Notes: generated from the letters alone by a model not told the origin. A DNA stretch of 39,911 bases from Mycobacteriales bacterium (GCA_036497565.1 DASXJE010000054.1:1-39911), one strand, 5' to 3'. Positions 8,311-15,381 are shown, numbered from the stretch's first letter. Made by a program: numbers and translations.

Positions 8311-8910
8311 ATGCTTGACGTCGATCCCGCGCTCTGTGTTACTGACGTGGTGGATCGGGTCGACGCGACGATCATCGCCGCACTGCGGGCCAATGCCCGG
8401 ACGACGTACGCCGAACTCGGGCGTCTCGCCGGGCTCTCCGCGCCCGCGGTCCACGAACGTGTCGGAAAGCTGGAGGTGGCCGGGGTGATCACCGGCTACC
8501 ACGCCGACGTCGCTGCCGAGGCGGTCGGGCTCCCGGTGTGCGCGCTGGTCGGGATCGTGCAGTCGGCGGGCGGCGATCAGGACGAGATCGCGGCGGCGTT
8601 GGCGGCGCTAGCCGAGATCGAGGACTGCTGGTTCGTGGCCGGCGACGAGGCGTTCGTGGTCAAGGTCCGGGTGGGCAGCGTCGCCGACCTCGAGCAGACC
8701 GTCGGAACGCTCCGCCGGATCCCGGGCGTGGCGCAGGCCCGCACCACGGTGGTGCTCTCCACCCGCTTCGAGGGCCGGGCCGTGAGCCCGCCCTCGGTCG
8801 ACGGGTCGCCCGACTCGCTCCGGCCGGCCGGCATGTCCGACCCGGTCGTCGTCGCCGGCCCGGCCGGCCCCACCGGCCCCGCCGACACCGACCGGGAACT
8901 GCTGCCCTGA
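8311..8910 (+). CDS. Lrp/AsnC-family transcriptional regulator
   Basis: The N-terminal helix-turn-helix (VDATIIAALRANARTTYAELGRLAGLSAPAVHERVGKLEVAGVI) and the following RAM-type ligand and oligomerisation domain (about residues 68-150, with DCWFVAGDEAFVVKVRV) are typical of Lrp/AsnC feast-famine regulators, which usually sense amino acids. At 199 residues it is longer than the usual 150 because of a low-complexity Pro/Gly/Ala tail of about 45 residues. The start is uncertain: ATG at 8311 has no ribosome binding site, while GTGs at 8347 and 8350 would begin directly before the helix-turn-helix. It is divergent from the BldC-like gene across about 170 bases, which probably hold both promoters; I could not identify convincing promoter elements there. 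The regulated genes are unknown. Confidence 0.85.
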   Translation: MLDVDPALCVTDVVDRVDATIIAALRANARTTYAELGRLAGLSAPAVHERVGKLEVAGVITGYHADVAAEAVGLPVCALVGIVQSAGGDQDEIAAALAALAEIEDCWFVAGDEAFVVKVRVGSVADLEQTVGTLRRIPGVAQARTTVVLSTRFEGRAVSPPSVDGSPDSLRPAGMSDPVVVAGPAGPTGPADTDRELLP

Positions 8911-8971
8911 TCGAGGTATCAGGCTGCGGCCCGCGTGCTCCATACGCCGGGGGGTTACACGGGGGAGCGGC

Positions 8972-9004
8972 AGTCGGGCAGCGCAAGGGGAGCACTGCCC
9001 GGCT
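8972..9004. terminator. Candidate terminator between the AsnC-like gene and the CHAT gene
   Basis: Inverted repeat AGTCGGGCAG / CTGCCCGGCT with a 13-base loop; nine of ten pairs are Watson-Crick and the tenth is a U-G wobble in the upper-strand RNA. It lies between two convergent stop codons (8910 and 9011), where a shared terminator is expected. There is no T-run. Confidence 0.5.
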
Positions 9005-9010
9005 GTCGCG

Positions 9011-11629
9011 CTACCCGGCTCCGTAACAGACGAAGCCTGCCGCGGTCGCCGCGGCGACCGGATCGGTGGCCGTGCTCGCCCGGGCCCGGGACAGCGAGTC
9101 CGCGACCGACCGACCGCTCCGGAGCTCGCGGTGCAGCGCCACCATGAGCGGTCCGGTCGCCGCGTCGTCGACCGGGACGACGGTCGCCACGATGGTGGTC
9201 GTCCCGAGAGCGAACAACGCCGCCGTCAGACCCATGATCTCGTCGCCGGCGAGGACCGACGTCACCCCCGACTGGCAGGCGGGCAGGACGACGAGGGTCG
9301 GCGCGGCGGACACGCGTTCCAGGTCGTAGACGGTGAGCGGTCCGTCGGCCAGGTCGAGTGCGGAGAACAGCGGGTTGTCCCGGCGAAGCCGACCGTGCGC
9401 GGCGATGTGCGCGACGTCCGCGCCGTCGAGGCCGCGCAGCGTGGCCTCAGCCGTCGCCGCGGCCCCGGTGAGCCGGCGGCCGTTCGGGTAGACCCGGGCG
9501 AGCAGGCCGATCTCGCGGGCCGCACCGTCGAGCCGCGGGCCGGCGGCAAGCAGCACCCTCGGGTCGGCACGGGTCGTGGGAGCGCGGGCGGCCCGTACCC
9601 AGACCGCTGCGGACGGCGCCACCGTGACCGAGCGCTCGGCGCACGACGGCAGCGCCGACCAGGGGAGGGCCTGCAACGACCCGGGAGGGATCACCACCAA
9701 CGGTCGATCGGCCACGATGTCGCGCAGCGGCGCGAGCAGGTCGTCGTCGAGCCGGCCGGCGGCGCGCTGCAGGGCCTGGCCCGCCGGACCGGCCGCACCG
9801 TGCCGCAGCGCGAGCCGGCGCAGCGCGAATCGGGCGGCCTCGACCTGCCGCTCCAGCGGCGCCGCCGGACCCAGCTCGGTCAGCTGCGCGTGGCCGTCCC
9901 GGACCGTGATCGCGAGCATGCTGCCCGAGTCGTCGACCAGTTCGACGAGGACCCGGTCGCCGAGCAACCCGGCCAGTTCCTCGACCGTCGGCACGGACGG
10001 CGCGGCGCGACCGCCGGTGCCGGTGGTCAGGCGGGTGAGCCGGCGTACGCGTTCTTCGAGGGCCACCTTGCGGTCACCCATCCCCGCCGTGTCGCGGCCG
10101 TCGAGCAGCGCGCTCTCCATGTCGGCCGTGACCCGGCGCAGCTCGGCCAGGGTGGCCGCGAGCGCGGCGTCGTCCGGCGGCCGGGCCGGCACCATGTGCA
10201 GCGCGCCGGCCCGCCAGCTCTCCGCCCAGGTCAGCAGTTTCGTCGCCGACCCGCTGGCGCGGGCCAGCTCGAGCCCCAGCTTGGCGAGGTCCCCGCCGTG
10301 CCCGGCCATGTGCACCCGGAGCTCGGTGGCGCCGAGGACGGCGCGTTCGCGGTCGACGATCCGGAGCCCGGCCTGCAGGGCCTTCTCGGCGCCGGACCGG
10401 TTGCCGTCCGCGATCCGGAGCAGGGCCGCGGCGTACCAGGCCCGGATGCGCAGCTCCATCGGGCCGGTCCGGCGGGCGGCGCTCGCCTGGGCCAACTCCG
10501 CCCGCGCACTCGCGACGGCGCCGGCGTCGAGAGCGGCCCGGGCGGCGATGAGCCGGCAGTCCAGCTCCTGCGCCCGCCAACCGGTGTCGGTGAGCTGGTC
10601 GGCGATGCGCAGTGCCCGCGGCCGCAGTCGCGCGGTCCGCCCGGCCCGCTCGTCGGCACGCAGCGCGACGTAGCCGGCGATCAGCGCCCGCCGGGGGCGT
10701 TGCTGTCGGGTGAAGAGCCGGGCGGCGCGCAACGCGGCGGACCGGGCGGCCGCCGGATCGCCGTCGGCGACGCAGGCCTGCGCGAGCATCAGCAGTCCGT
10801 CGGCGAGATGGGTCGACATCCCTGCCGTGCGCAACGCCGGGACGGCGCGCTCGGCGGTCGCCCGCGCCTCCGCCGTAAGGCCGACCGACAGCAGCACCTC
10901 GCACCGGTCGAGTTGCAGCTCCAACTCCGGTACGCCGTGGCGGGCGTGGATCGCCTCGGCCTCGTCGTAGAGCGCCAGGGCGGCCGGCGCGTCGCCGCGG
11001 CGGGCCGCGACGAAGCCGAGGTTCCAGGTCGCGTCGGCGGCCATCGTGTCCTGGCCGAGGCCACGGTAGAGATCTCGTGCCTGGAACAGGTCGGCGTCCG
11101 CCGCGGTCAGGGCGCCGCGCTGCGCGTGGAGCACGCCCCGGTTGTTGTGCAGGCGGGCGGCGCGCAGCCGGTCGGCGTTGCGCAGCAGCTTCGGGAGCGC
11201 CCGGCGATAGGCCGCGAGCGCCTCCTCGGTGCGGCCGGACTCCTGCAGGATCAGTCCGCGCTGGTGCAACAACCGTCCGACGGACGCGCCTTCGGTGATC
11301 AGCTCGGCCCGGTCGAGCTCGTCGATCGCTCCTGCCGGATCGCCGCTGGCGTGCCGAAGATAGGCGAGCAGCATCCGGGCTTCCGCGGCGTCCTCCCGGG
11401 AGTCCGCGCGTTCGGCGAGCCGCAGCGCCCGCCGGGCGATCGACAACGCCTCGCTGGTCTCGCCGAGTGCCCACGCCGCGCGGGCGTCGGCGCGATGCGC
11501 CGCGGATTCCGCCGGCAGATCGCCGGACTTGGTGGCCGCCTCGACCGCCTGCGTCGCGACCCGCCGGGCCCGCCGGGGCGATACCCCGACAAGTCGGTCG
11601 GCCTCGGCCGCGAGCTCCGGCGCCGTCAC
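9011..11629 (-). CDS. TPR-repeat protein with C-terminal CHAT (caspase-like) protease domain
   Basis: An 872-residue protein without signal peptide or membrane helices. Residues about 1-470 are Ala/Arg/Leu-rich helical repeats of tetratricopeptide type (for example GRTEEALAAYRRALPKLL and GDAPAALALYDEAEAIHARHG), spaced about 35-40 residues. A linker leads to a CHAT domain (about 560-872) with the caspase-like dyad: His745 in VAHIAAHGRL and Cys785 in VVLPACQSG. Both residues are intact, so it is predicted to be an active clan CD cysteine protease. CHAT-TPR proteins act in several bacterial conflict and signalling systems; no substrate can be named here. The GTG start (11629) has a weak ribosome binding site. 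It is divergent from a LuxR-type gene across 111 bases, and an ECF sigma gene with a partner lies about 1.4 kb beyond. Confidence 0.9.
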   Translation of the reverse strand: MTAPELAAEADRLVGVSPRRARRVATQAVEAATKSGDLPAESAAHRADARAAWALGETSEALSIARRALRLAERADSREDAAEARMLLAYLRHASGDPAGAIDELDRAELITEGASVGRLLHQRGLILQESGRTEEALAAYRRALPKLLRNADRLRAARLHNNRGVLHAQRGALTAADADLFQARDLYRGLGQDTMAADATWNLGFVAARRGDAPAALALYDEAEAIHARHGVPELELQLDRCEVLLSVGLTAEARATAERAVPALRTAGMSTHLADGLLMLAQACVADGDPAAARSAALRAARLFTRQQRPRRALIAGYVALRADERAGRTARLRPRALRIADQLTDTGWRAQELDCRLIAARAALDAGAVASARAELAQASAARRTGPMELRIRAWYAAALLRIADGNRSGAEKALQAGLRIVDRERAVLGATELRVHMAGHGGDLAKLGLELARASGSATKLLTWAESWRAGALHMVPARPPDDAALAATLAELRRVTADMESALLDGRDTAGMGDRKVALEERVRRLTRLTTGTGGRAAPSVPTVEELAGLLGDRVLVELVDDSGSMLAITVRDGHAQLTELGPAAPLERQVEAARFALRRLALRHGAAGPAGQALQRAAGRLDDDLLAPLRDIVADRPLVVIPPGSLQALPWSALPSCAERSVTVAPSAAVWVRAARAPTTRADPRVLLAAGPRLDGAAREIGLLARVYPNGRRLTGAAATAEATLRGLDGADVAHIAAHGRLRRDNPLFSALDLADGPLTVYDLERVSAAPTLVVLPACQSGVTSVLAGDEIMGLTAALFALGTTTIVATVVPVDDAATGPLMVALHRELRSGRSVADSLSRARASTATDPVAAATAAGFVCYGAG

Positions 11630-11740
11630 CTGTCAGTCGCCCGGCTGCCCGGACGGGCATGTATCAGTGCCCGTGTGGACCGACTCTGCATTGTGTCGGC
11701 CGGATACGGGAGGCCGGTCCGCGCACCCGAGGAGCAGACG

Positions 11741-12370
11741 ATGACCGACCCGATCCACGTCAGCGTGCACGCCACCGACCCGGTGTCGGAGGCGGGCATC
11801 GTCGGCCAGCTGCGCTCTCAGCACGATCTGGCGATCCTCCCGATCGATTCGGCGCGGCCTCCCGAGGTGGCGGTCGTCGCGGCCGATCTGGTGGATGAGC
11901 ATACGATCCGCATGATCCACCGGGCGCGGCATCGAGGGCAGAGCCGTGTGGTGGTCATCGTCGGCCGGGCCGACGGTGGTGGGGTCCTCGCCGCGGTCGA
12001 TGCCGGGGTGACGGCGTTGCTCCGCCGGACCGATGCCACGTGCCCCCGCCTGGTGGAGGCGATCCGGGTGGCCGCCAGCGGCGACGGGATGCTCCCGCCC
12101 GACCTGCTCGGCCGGCTGCTGGCCCACGACGAGACCGCCGCCGCCCGACCGGCCCCGGCCGGCCCGCGACTGACTTTCGGCGGCCTCACCCCGCGCGAGC
12201 TCACCGTGCTCCGGCTGGTCGCCGACGGTTACAGCACCAGCGAGATCGCCGGTCGACTCGCCTACTCTGAGCGCACGATCAAAAACGCGCTGCACGACCT
12301 CACGTCTCGACTGCAACTCCGCAACCGGTCACATGCCGTGGCCTTCGCCCTACGGGAAGGACTGATCTAG
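11741..12370 (+). CDS. LuxR/NarL-type transcription factor with degenerate receiver domain
   Basis: A 209-residue protein with a receiver-like N-terminal half and a C-terminal GerE/LuxR helix-turn-helix (LTPRELTVLRLVADGYSTSE then IAGRLAYSERTIKNALHDL). The receiver appears unable to be phosphorylated in the usual way: where NarL-type proteins have the phospho-acceptor Asp, the sequence reads PEVAVVAADLVDE (Ala at the aligned place), and the conserved Lys region reads TALLRRTDA. No sensor kinase is nearby. It starts at ATG 11741, seven bases after GAGGAG, divergent from the CHAT gene, which it may control. I recall a Streptomyces family of very similar proteins. The next small gene begins directly at its stop (TAG-ATG). 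Confidence 0.9.
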   Translation: MTDPIHVSVHATDPVSEAGIVGQLRSQHDLAILPIDSARPPEVAVVAADLVDEHTIRMIHRARHRGQSRVVVIVGRADGGGVLAAVDAGVTALLRRTDATCPRLVEAIRVAASGDGMLPPDLLGRLLAHDETAAARPAPAGPRLTFGGLTPRELTVLRLVADGYSTSEIAGRLAYSERTIKNALHDLTSRLQLRNRSHAVAFALREGLI

Positions 12371-12517
12371 ATGCCCAGGACACACCCGAACGATGAGCCA
12401 CGCGAGCCCGTGACCTCGCCCAAGCCGGCCCCGCCGCAGAAGCCGGAACACGGGGCTCCGTCCGACGCCAAGCCCGCCTCGGAGAAGCAGAAGAGCAACG
12501 ACTCCGAACGGCGCTGA
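12371..12517 (+). CDS. Small disordered Pro/Lys/Glu-rich protein (48 aa), hypothetical
   Basis: The reading frame starts at ATG 12371, immediately after the TAG of the LuxR-type gene, and is preceded by GGGAAGGA about 8 bases upstream, so translation is probably coupled. The 48-residue product has no hydrophobic segment and consists mostly of Pro, Lys, Glu, Ser, Asp and Arg (begins MPRTHPNDEPREPV, ends KQKSNDSERR), so it should be unfolded in isolation. A strong 15-bp palindrome follows 19 bases after the stop and could terminate the transcript. I do not recognise a family. Coupling, ribosome binding site and composition support a real gene. A role as partner or substrate of the CHAT or LuxR proteins would be speculation. 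Confidence 0.6.
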   Translation: MPRTHPNDEPREPVTSPKPAPPQKPEHGAPSDAKPASEKQKSNDSERR

Positions 12518-12536
12518 CCGCCGTTCACCGCAGACC

Positions 12537-12571
12537 ACGTGCGCCGTACTCATCGCGAGTACGGCGCACGT
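12537..12571. repeat. Perfect 15-bp palindrome A downstream of the LuxR/small-peptide genes
   Basis: Arms ACGTGCGCCGTACTC and GAGTACGGCGCACGT match in all 15 positions around the loop ATCGC. It lies 19 bases after a stop codon, so it may act as a terminator, and it is also the first of a series of related palindromes sharing the TACTCGC/GCGAGTA core. Confidence 0.85.
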
Positions 12572-12619
12572 TGTCGTGTGTGGGGGGGGTCGCCGGTCGT
12601 GGTTGGGCGCCGCGACGTA

Positions 12620-12666
12620 GGACGCGCTACTCGCATTTTGGGCGCGAAAATGCGAGTACAGCGTCC
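12620..12666. repeat. Palindrome B of the TACTCGC array
   Basis: The 20-base arms (12620-12639 and 12647-12666) match at 18 positions around the loop GGGCGCG; the inner part reads TACTCGCATTTT / AAAATGCGAGTA. A weaker match continues outwards. Its centre is 89 bases from that of palindrome A. Confidence 0.85.
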
Positions 12667-12694
12667 GATGTCGCCGTCATCGCGCCCGGGTCGT

Positions 12695-12755
12695 CGACAT
12701 CGTGCGTGCTACTCGCACATTGGGGTCTGGGATGCGAGTACGGCGCACGACGTCG
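12695..12755. repeat. Palindrome C of the TACTCGC array
   Basis: The 23-base arms (12695-12717 and 12733-12755) match at 19 positions around a 15-base loop. Its centre is about 82 bases from that of palindrome B. A shorter relative, GGGC-TACTC-GCCC, follows at 12777-12789, so the stretch behaves like a diverged tandem repeat of roughly 80-90 bases. Confidence 0.8.
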
Positions 12756-13049
12756 CCGGGCGTGGTCGCGTAGGAAGGGCTACTCGCCCAGGTGCGTCGG
12801 GATCAGCGCGGGTGGCCGGCGACCAGCCGACGGCTGTATCGGACGAATGCCACGACCGCGTCGACTGCGGCGGCGATGCTGACGCCCCGCATTCCGATCA
12901 GTGCGGGGTGGGCCACTCGGCCTACTCGAGCGTCGCGAGGGAAGCCCTCTATCCGAGTCTTCGGCATACCTCGGAGGCTAGGTCGACGAACCGGGGTTGT
13001 CCAGACGGGCGCTCCGAGGCGGGCCGAATGGGCCCTAATGTCCGAACCC

Positions 13050-13535
13050 CTATGTCCGAACCCAGGTGGTCACCAGGAGGGCGCCGGCCACGGTGGTGAG
13101 CGAGAGGCGCACCAGGCCGGCCGGGATGCCGCGGGCGATCAGGATGCCGTCGTCGACGGGGACGTCGATCTGACGTACGACGCCGGCGGCGTCCGAGCCG
13201 GCGCCGCTGGTCTCGATCACCGCGTCGGCGAGATCCGCGCCGCTGACGTGGGCGAGGATGTCGCGCCGGTCGGCGTTCTGGCTGATCTGCATCTCGACCG
13301 TGACCTCGCCGACCTCGAAGGAGAGCATCCGCTCCTCGTCGTCCCCGCGTACCGCGAGGGCGGCCGCCGGCTCGTCGGCGGAATCGCGCACCAGTGCGGC
13401 CAGTTCGGCGTCGAGGCGGCGCAGGTCGAACGCCGCGCGGGCGGTCTCGTAGACGAGGTCGGGTGCCCGGTCGGCTTCGGCGACCACGGCCCGCAGCTGT
13501 TCGGCCAGTGCGTCTTCGTCGTACGGCCCGGTCAT
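13050..13535 (-). CDS. Conserved hypothetical partner of ECF sigma factor
   Basis: A 161-residue soluble protein whose ATG overlaps the sigma factor stop (ATGA), so the two are co-translated. The N-terminal part (about 1-70) is acidic and helical, with LVYETARAAFDLRRLDAELAALVRDS; the C-terminal part is beta-rich (MLSFEVGEVTVEMQI) and ends with IPAGLVRLSLTTVAGALLVTTWVRT. I recall proteins of this design, with ...DAELAAL... and a closing TxW motif, next to sigma factors of the same type in many Streptomyces genomes, sometimes near CHAT genes; they have no established function. It lacks a membrane segment and the zinc-binding HxxxCxxC motif of ZAS anti-sigma factors, so an anti-sigma role is possible by position only. 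Confidence 0.75.
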   Translation of the reverse strand: MTGPYDEDALAEQLRAVVAEADRAPDLVYETARAAFDLRRLDAELAALVRDSADEPAAALAVRGDDEERMLSFEVGEVTVEMQISQNADRRDILAHVSGADLADAVIETSGAGSDAAGVVRQIDVPVDDGILIARGIPAGLVRLSLTTVAGALLVTTWVRT

Positions 13536-14113
13536 GTCCGTCCCCCGTCGATCGCCGACAGCCGACCGTCCTCGTCGAGCAGGGTGCGCAGCTTCGACAG
13601 ACAGCGCGACCGCGTCGGTCCGATGCTGCCGATCGGCATCCGCAACGCCGCGGCGACCGCGTCGTAGGAGGGCGCCGGGTTGGCCATCATCACCCGCAGC
13701 AAGGTCTGGCAGCGTTCGGACATTTTCGTGAAGACCGACCACAATGCGCTGTCCCGCTCGGCGAGCAGCATCCGGGCGTCGACGGGTTCGCCGCTGTCGG
13801 GGATGTCGAGGTCGGCGTGCTCGTGGGAGTGCGGCTGCTCGCGTCCACGCCGGCGCAGCATCTTCAGGCACTCGCGGCGGACGGTGGTGGCGAGCCAGCC
13901 CGCGATCCGCTCCGGCTGGTTGATCTTGTCGAGGTTTTCCAGCAGCCGCAGCCACGTCGTCTGTACGGCGTCCGCGGCATCGGCGGTGTCGAGCCGGAAG
14001 CCTCGGGCCACCGACCACAGCAGGTCGGTGTAGTCGTCCACGAGCGCATCCCAGGCCCGCCGGTCGCCATCGGCGGCCCGGCGGATCAGGTCCTCGACAT
14101 CGGGCGTCTGCAC
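13532..14113 (-). CDS. ECF-type RNA polymerase sigma factor
   Basis: A sigma-70 family protein of 193 residues. Region 2 is seen in DLIRRAADGDRRAWDALVDD, WSVARGFRLDTADAADAVQT and TWLRLLENL, with GWLATTVRRECLKMLRR at its end; region 4 is SERCQTLLRVMMANPAPSYD followed by AVAAALRMPIGSIGPTRSRCL. Region 3 is absent, as in ECF sigma factors. The GTG at 14113 is chosen because AGGGG lies 8 bases upstream and the protein then begins just before region 2; the frame stays open to 14242. It overlaps its partner gene (ATGA). I cannot assign an ECF group. It may be autoregulated or control the CHAT/LuxR genes nearby, but no matching promoter pair was found by eye. Confidence 0.9.
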   Translation of the reverse strand: MQTPDVEDLIRRAADGDRRAWDALVDDYTDLLWSVARGFRLDTADAADAVQTTWLRLLENLDKINQPERIAGWLATTVRRECLKMLRRRGREQPHSHEHADLDIPDSGEPVDARMLLAERDSALWSVFTKMSERCQTLLRVMMANPAPSYDAVAAALRMPIGSIGPTRSRCLSKLRTLLDEDGRLSAIDGGRT

Positions 14114-14400
14114 GTCATCACCCCTGGCCACGGTGTACGTCCCGTGCCAGTTTGCCCGATCGGAGACCGGTGTGTCCGCGCGGATCGACGATAGGCGCGG
14201 TCGAGCCCCGAAACGGGTCTCGAGGGATAGTCCACGCGCCATACCCCGACCCTAGGCGCGGCCGCCCGGATCGTCAGCAGGCGCAAGGGCAGCGAATAGG
14301 GCAACCTGCTTGCCCCATGGTGCAACCGGCCGCCGACCGCCCCGGGTTTTGCGCCGCGTAGCGTGAGAGCCGTTCGTCATCCGCCCGAATCGGGGCCGTC
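14114..14400. other. Divergent intergenic region between the sigma gene and the DUF4229 gene
   Basis: About 290 bases with no gene I can support. It must hold the promoter for the sigma/partner operon. A short perfect inverted repeat GGGCAA-CCTGC-TTGCCC lies at 14299-14315 and might be an operator, and TAGCGT at 14359-14364 has the TANNNT form of an actinobacterial -10 element for the rightward gene, without a recognisable -35. Confidence 0.4.
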
Positions 14401-14646
14401 GTGAAAGCCTTTCTGACCTACAGCGTCGCCCGGCTTGCCGTCTTCGCCGTCGTCGCGACCATCCTCTACTTCGTCGGCCTGCGATCTTTCCTGCTGGTGG
14501 CGGTCGCCTTGTTGATCAGCCTGCCGCTCTCCTACTTCGTTCTTCGTCGGCAGCGGGAGGCGCTGGCGGCCGTGGTCGAGCACCGCGTCGAGGGGCGCCG
14601 GCAACGCCGGACCGAGATCCGGGACCAGCTGCGCGGAGACGACTGA
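14401..14646 (+). CDS. DUF4229 small membrane protein
   Basis: An 81-residue protein with two closely spaced membrane helices (LAVFAVVATILYFVGL and FLLVAVALLISLPLSYFVL), then a basic cytoplasmic tail (RRQREALAAVVEHRV, then EGRRQRRTEI). This matches the DUF4229 family, widespread in actinobacteria and often located between menaquinone genes and neighbouring operons; its function is not known. The start is GTG 14401 with only a weak ribosome binding site. It is convergent with the vapC gene, separated by 19 bases. Family assignment rests on length, topology and position. Confidence 0.8.
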   Translation: MKAFLTYSVARLAVFAVVATILYFVGLRSFLLVAVALLISLPLSYFVLRRQREALAAVVEHRVEGRRQRRTEIRDQLRGDD

Positions 14647-14665
14647 ACTGCCCAGGGCGACGACA

Positions 14666-15109
14666 CTACTGGGTGGAGACGGAATTCCCATGCGGGTCGA
14701 TGGTCAGGATTCGGCATCTCATCAGTGCGCCGGAACGCCCGATCCGGCTGTCTGCAGTGAGTAGCGCGGTGCGCTGACGCTCGGCAGCCGCTACGTCGAT
14801 TGCGTCGGCGTACCGGAGCGACCCGTCGGCCAGAACCGACGCCCGGCGTACGTCGGCCCATGGTGTCGCCTCGATCTCGATCCCGAAGGACTCTGCATCC
14901 CGGAGCGCCTGATCCAAGTCGGTGGTTCGGAAGGGATGGCCGGGTCGGTTCGCGGCGGCCCGGAGGCCGGACAGGACTTCGATCGCGAAGTGACCGGGCG
15001 CGATGAGCGGTTCGGCCGACGGCTGCTCGGCGAGCGCGTCGCGGGCAGCGGTTCCGCGAGGCCCCGGATCGGCGACCGCGTCGATGACCAGCGACGCGTC
15101 GATGATCAC
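14666..15109 (-). CDS. vapC: VapC-type PIN-domain toxin (ribonuclease)
   Basis: A 147-residue PIN domain protein. The acidic metal-binding residues are visible: Asp4 in IIDASLVID, Glu in FAIEVLSGLR, Asp residues in RYADAIDVAAAE, and LLTADSRIGR near the C-terminus. VapC toxins cleave specific RNAs, typically tRNA or rRNA, when freed from the antitoxin. The GTG start at 15109 overlaps the antitoxin stop (GTGA), the usual coupled VapBC order. The last 20 residues (ALMRCRILTIDPHG...) form the PIN C-terminal strand and a short tail. All key residues look intact, so the toxin should be active. The target RNA cannot be predicted. Confidence 0.92.
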   Translation of the reverse strand: MIIDASLVIDAVADPGPRGTAARDALAEQPSAEPLIAPGHFAIEVLSGLRAAANRPGHPFRTTDLDQALRDAESFGIEIEATPWADVRRASVLADGSLRYADAIDVAAAERQRTALLTADSRIGRSGALMRCRILTIDPHGNSVSTQ

Positions 15110-15381
15110 GAGTCGGGTTGCTGGCGGAACCGATCGGCGCGCTCGGTGTATGTGTCGTCGATCGCATCCAACACCGCCGCCCGTTCGAGATCGGGAACCT
15201 CCGGCTGGCCCTGGAGACGCTCGGCGGCGCGAGCGAGCGCGATCTGCCGCCGCAGATACGCCGCCTGAGCATGCACCGCGTCGCGCAGGTAGGCCTGCAC
15301 GGAGGTGCCCCGCTCGGCGGCCGCCGAGCGAATCAGATCGAGTTCGTCCGCGGGCACGTCGCGGATCAGGACGTTCGTCAT
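15106..15381 (-). CDS. vapB: VapB-type ribbon-helix-helix (FitA-like) antitoxin
   Basis: A 91-residue antitoxin. The N-terminal 45 residues (MTNVLIRDVPADELDLIRSA, then AAERGTSVQAYLRDAV) form a ribbon-helix-helix DNA-binding domain of FitA/Arc type; the C-terminal part is charged and should wrap the VapC active site. It would neutralise the toxin and repress its own operon together with it. Its ATG is at 15381, directly at the edge of a large palindrome (15381-15416). There is no clear ribosome binding site, so the mRNA may be leaderless. The stop overlaps the vapC start. Confidence 0.9.
   Translation of the reverse strand: MTNVLIRDVPADELDLIRSAAAERGTSVQAYLRDAVHAQAAYLRRQIALARAAERLQGQPEVPDLERAAVLDAIDDTYTERADRFRQQPDS

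Larger units (their letters stand above)
12518..13049. other. 532-base gene-poor region with a palindrome array
   Basis: This stretch lies between the small peptide gene and the stop of the sigma partner gene. The first half (to about 12790) holds the palindromes described separately. In the second half I find only one weak candidate, a 54-codon minus-strand frame (12967 down to 12803) starting MPKTRIEGFPRDARVG; its GC at third positions (about 76 percent) is lower than in neighbouring genes and its ribosome binding site is badly spaced, so it may be a remnant or chance. At the right end a 12-mer (ATGTCCGAACCC) occurs twice with a period of 14 (13038-13063), the second copy overlapping the last codons of the sigma partner gene. 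The region is less GC-rich than its neighbours. Confidence 0.6.

Noticed and set aside
9131-11740. Upstream extension of the LuxR-type frame through the antisense of the CHAT gene
   Set aside because: The 870 codons before ATG 11741 are the shadow of the CHAT gene; a ribosome binding site and the domain start support 11741.
12537-12790. CRISPR array
   Set aside because: The repeats are themselves long palindromes, diverged from each other and only three to four in number, with no unique spacers of constant length and no cas genes.
12571-12882. A 103-codon plus-strand frame in the palindrome region
   Set aside because: It reads through all palindromes, is rich in Arg, Gly and Cys, and has no ribosome binding site or family features.
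12803-12967. A 54-codon minus-strand frame (MPKTRIEGFPRDARVG...)
   Set aside because: It reads somewhat like protein but has weak codon bias, includes rare codons such as ATA, and its GAGG sits only one or two bases from the ATG; kept as a possible remnant only.
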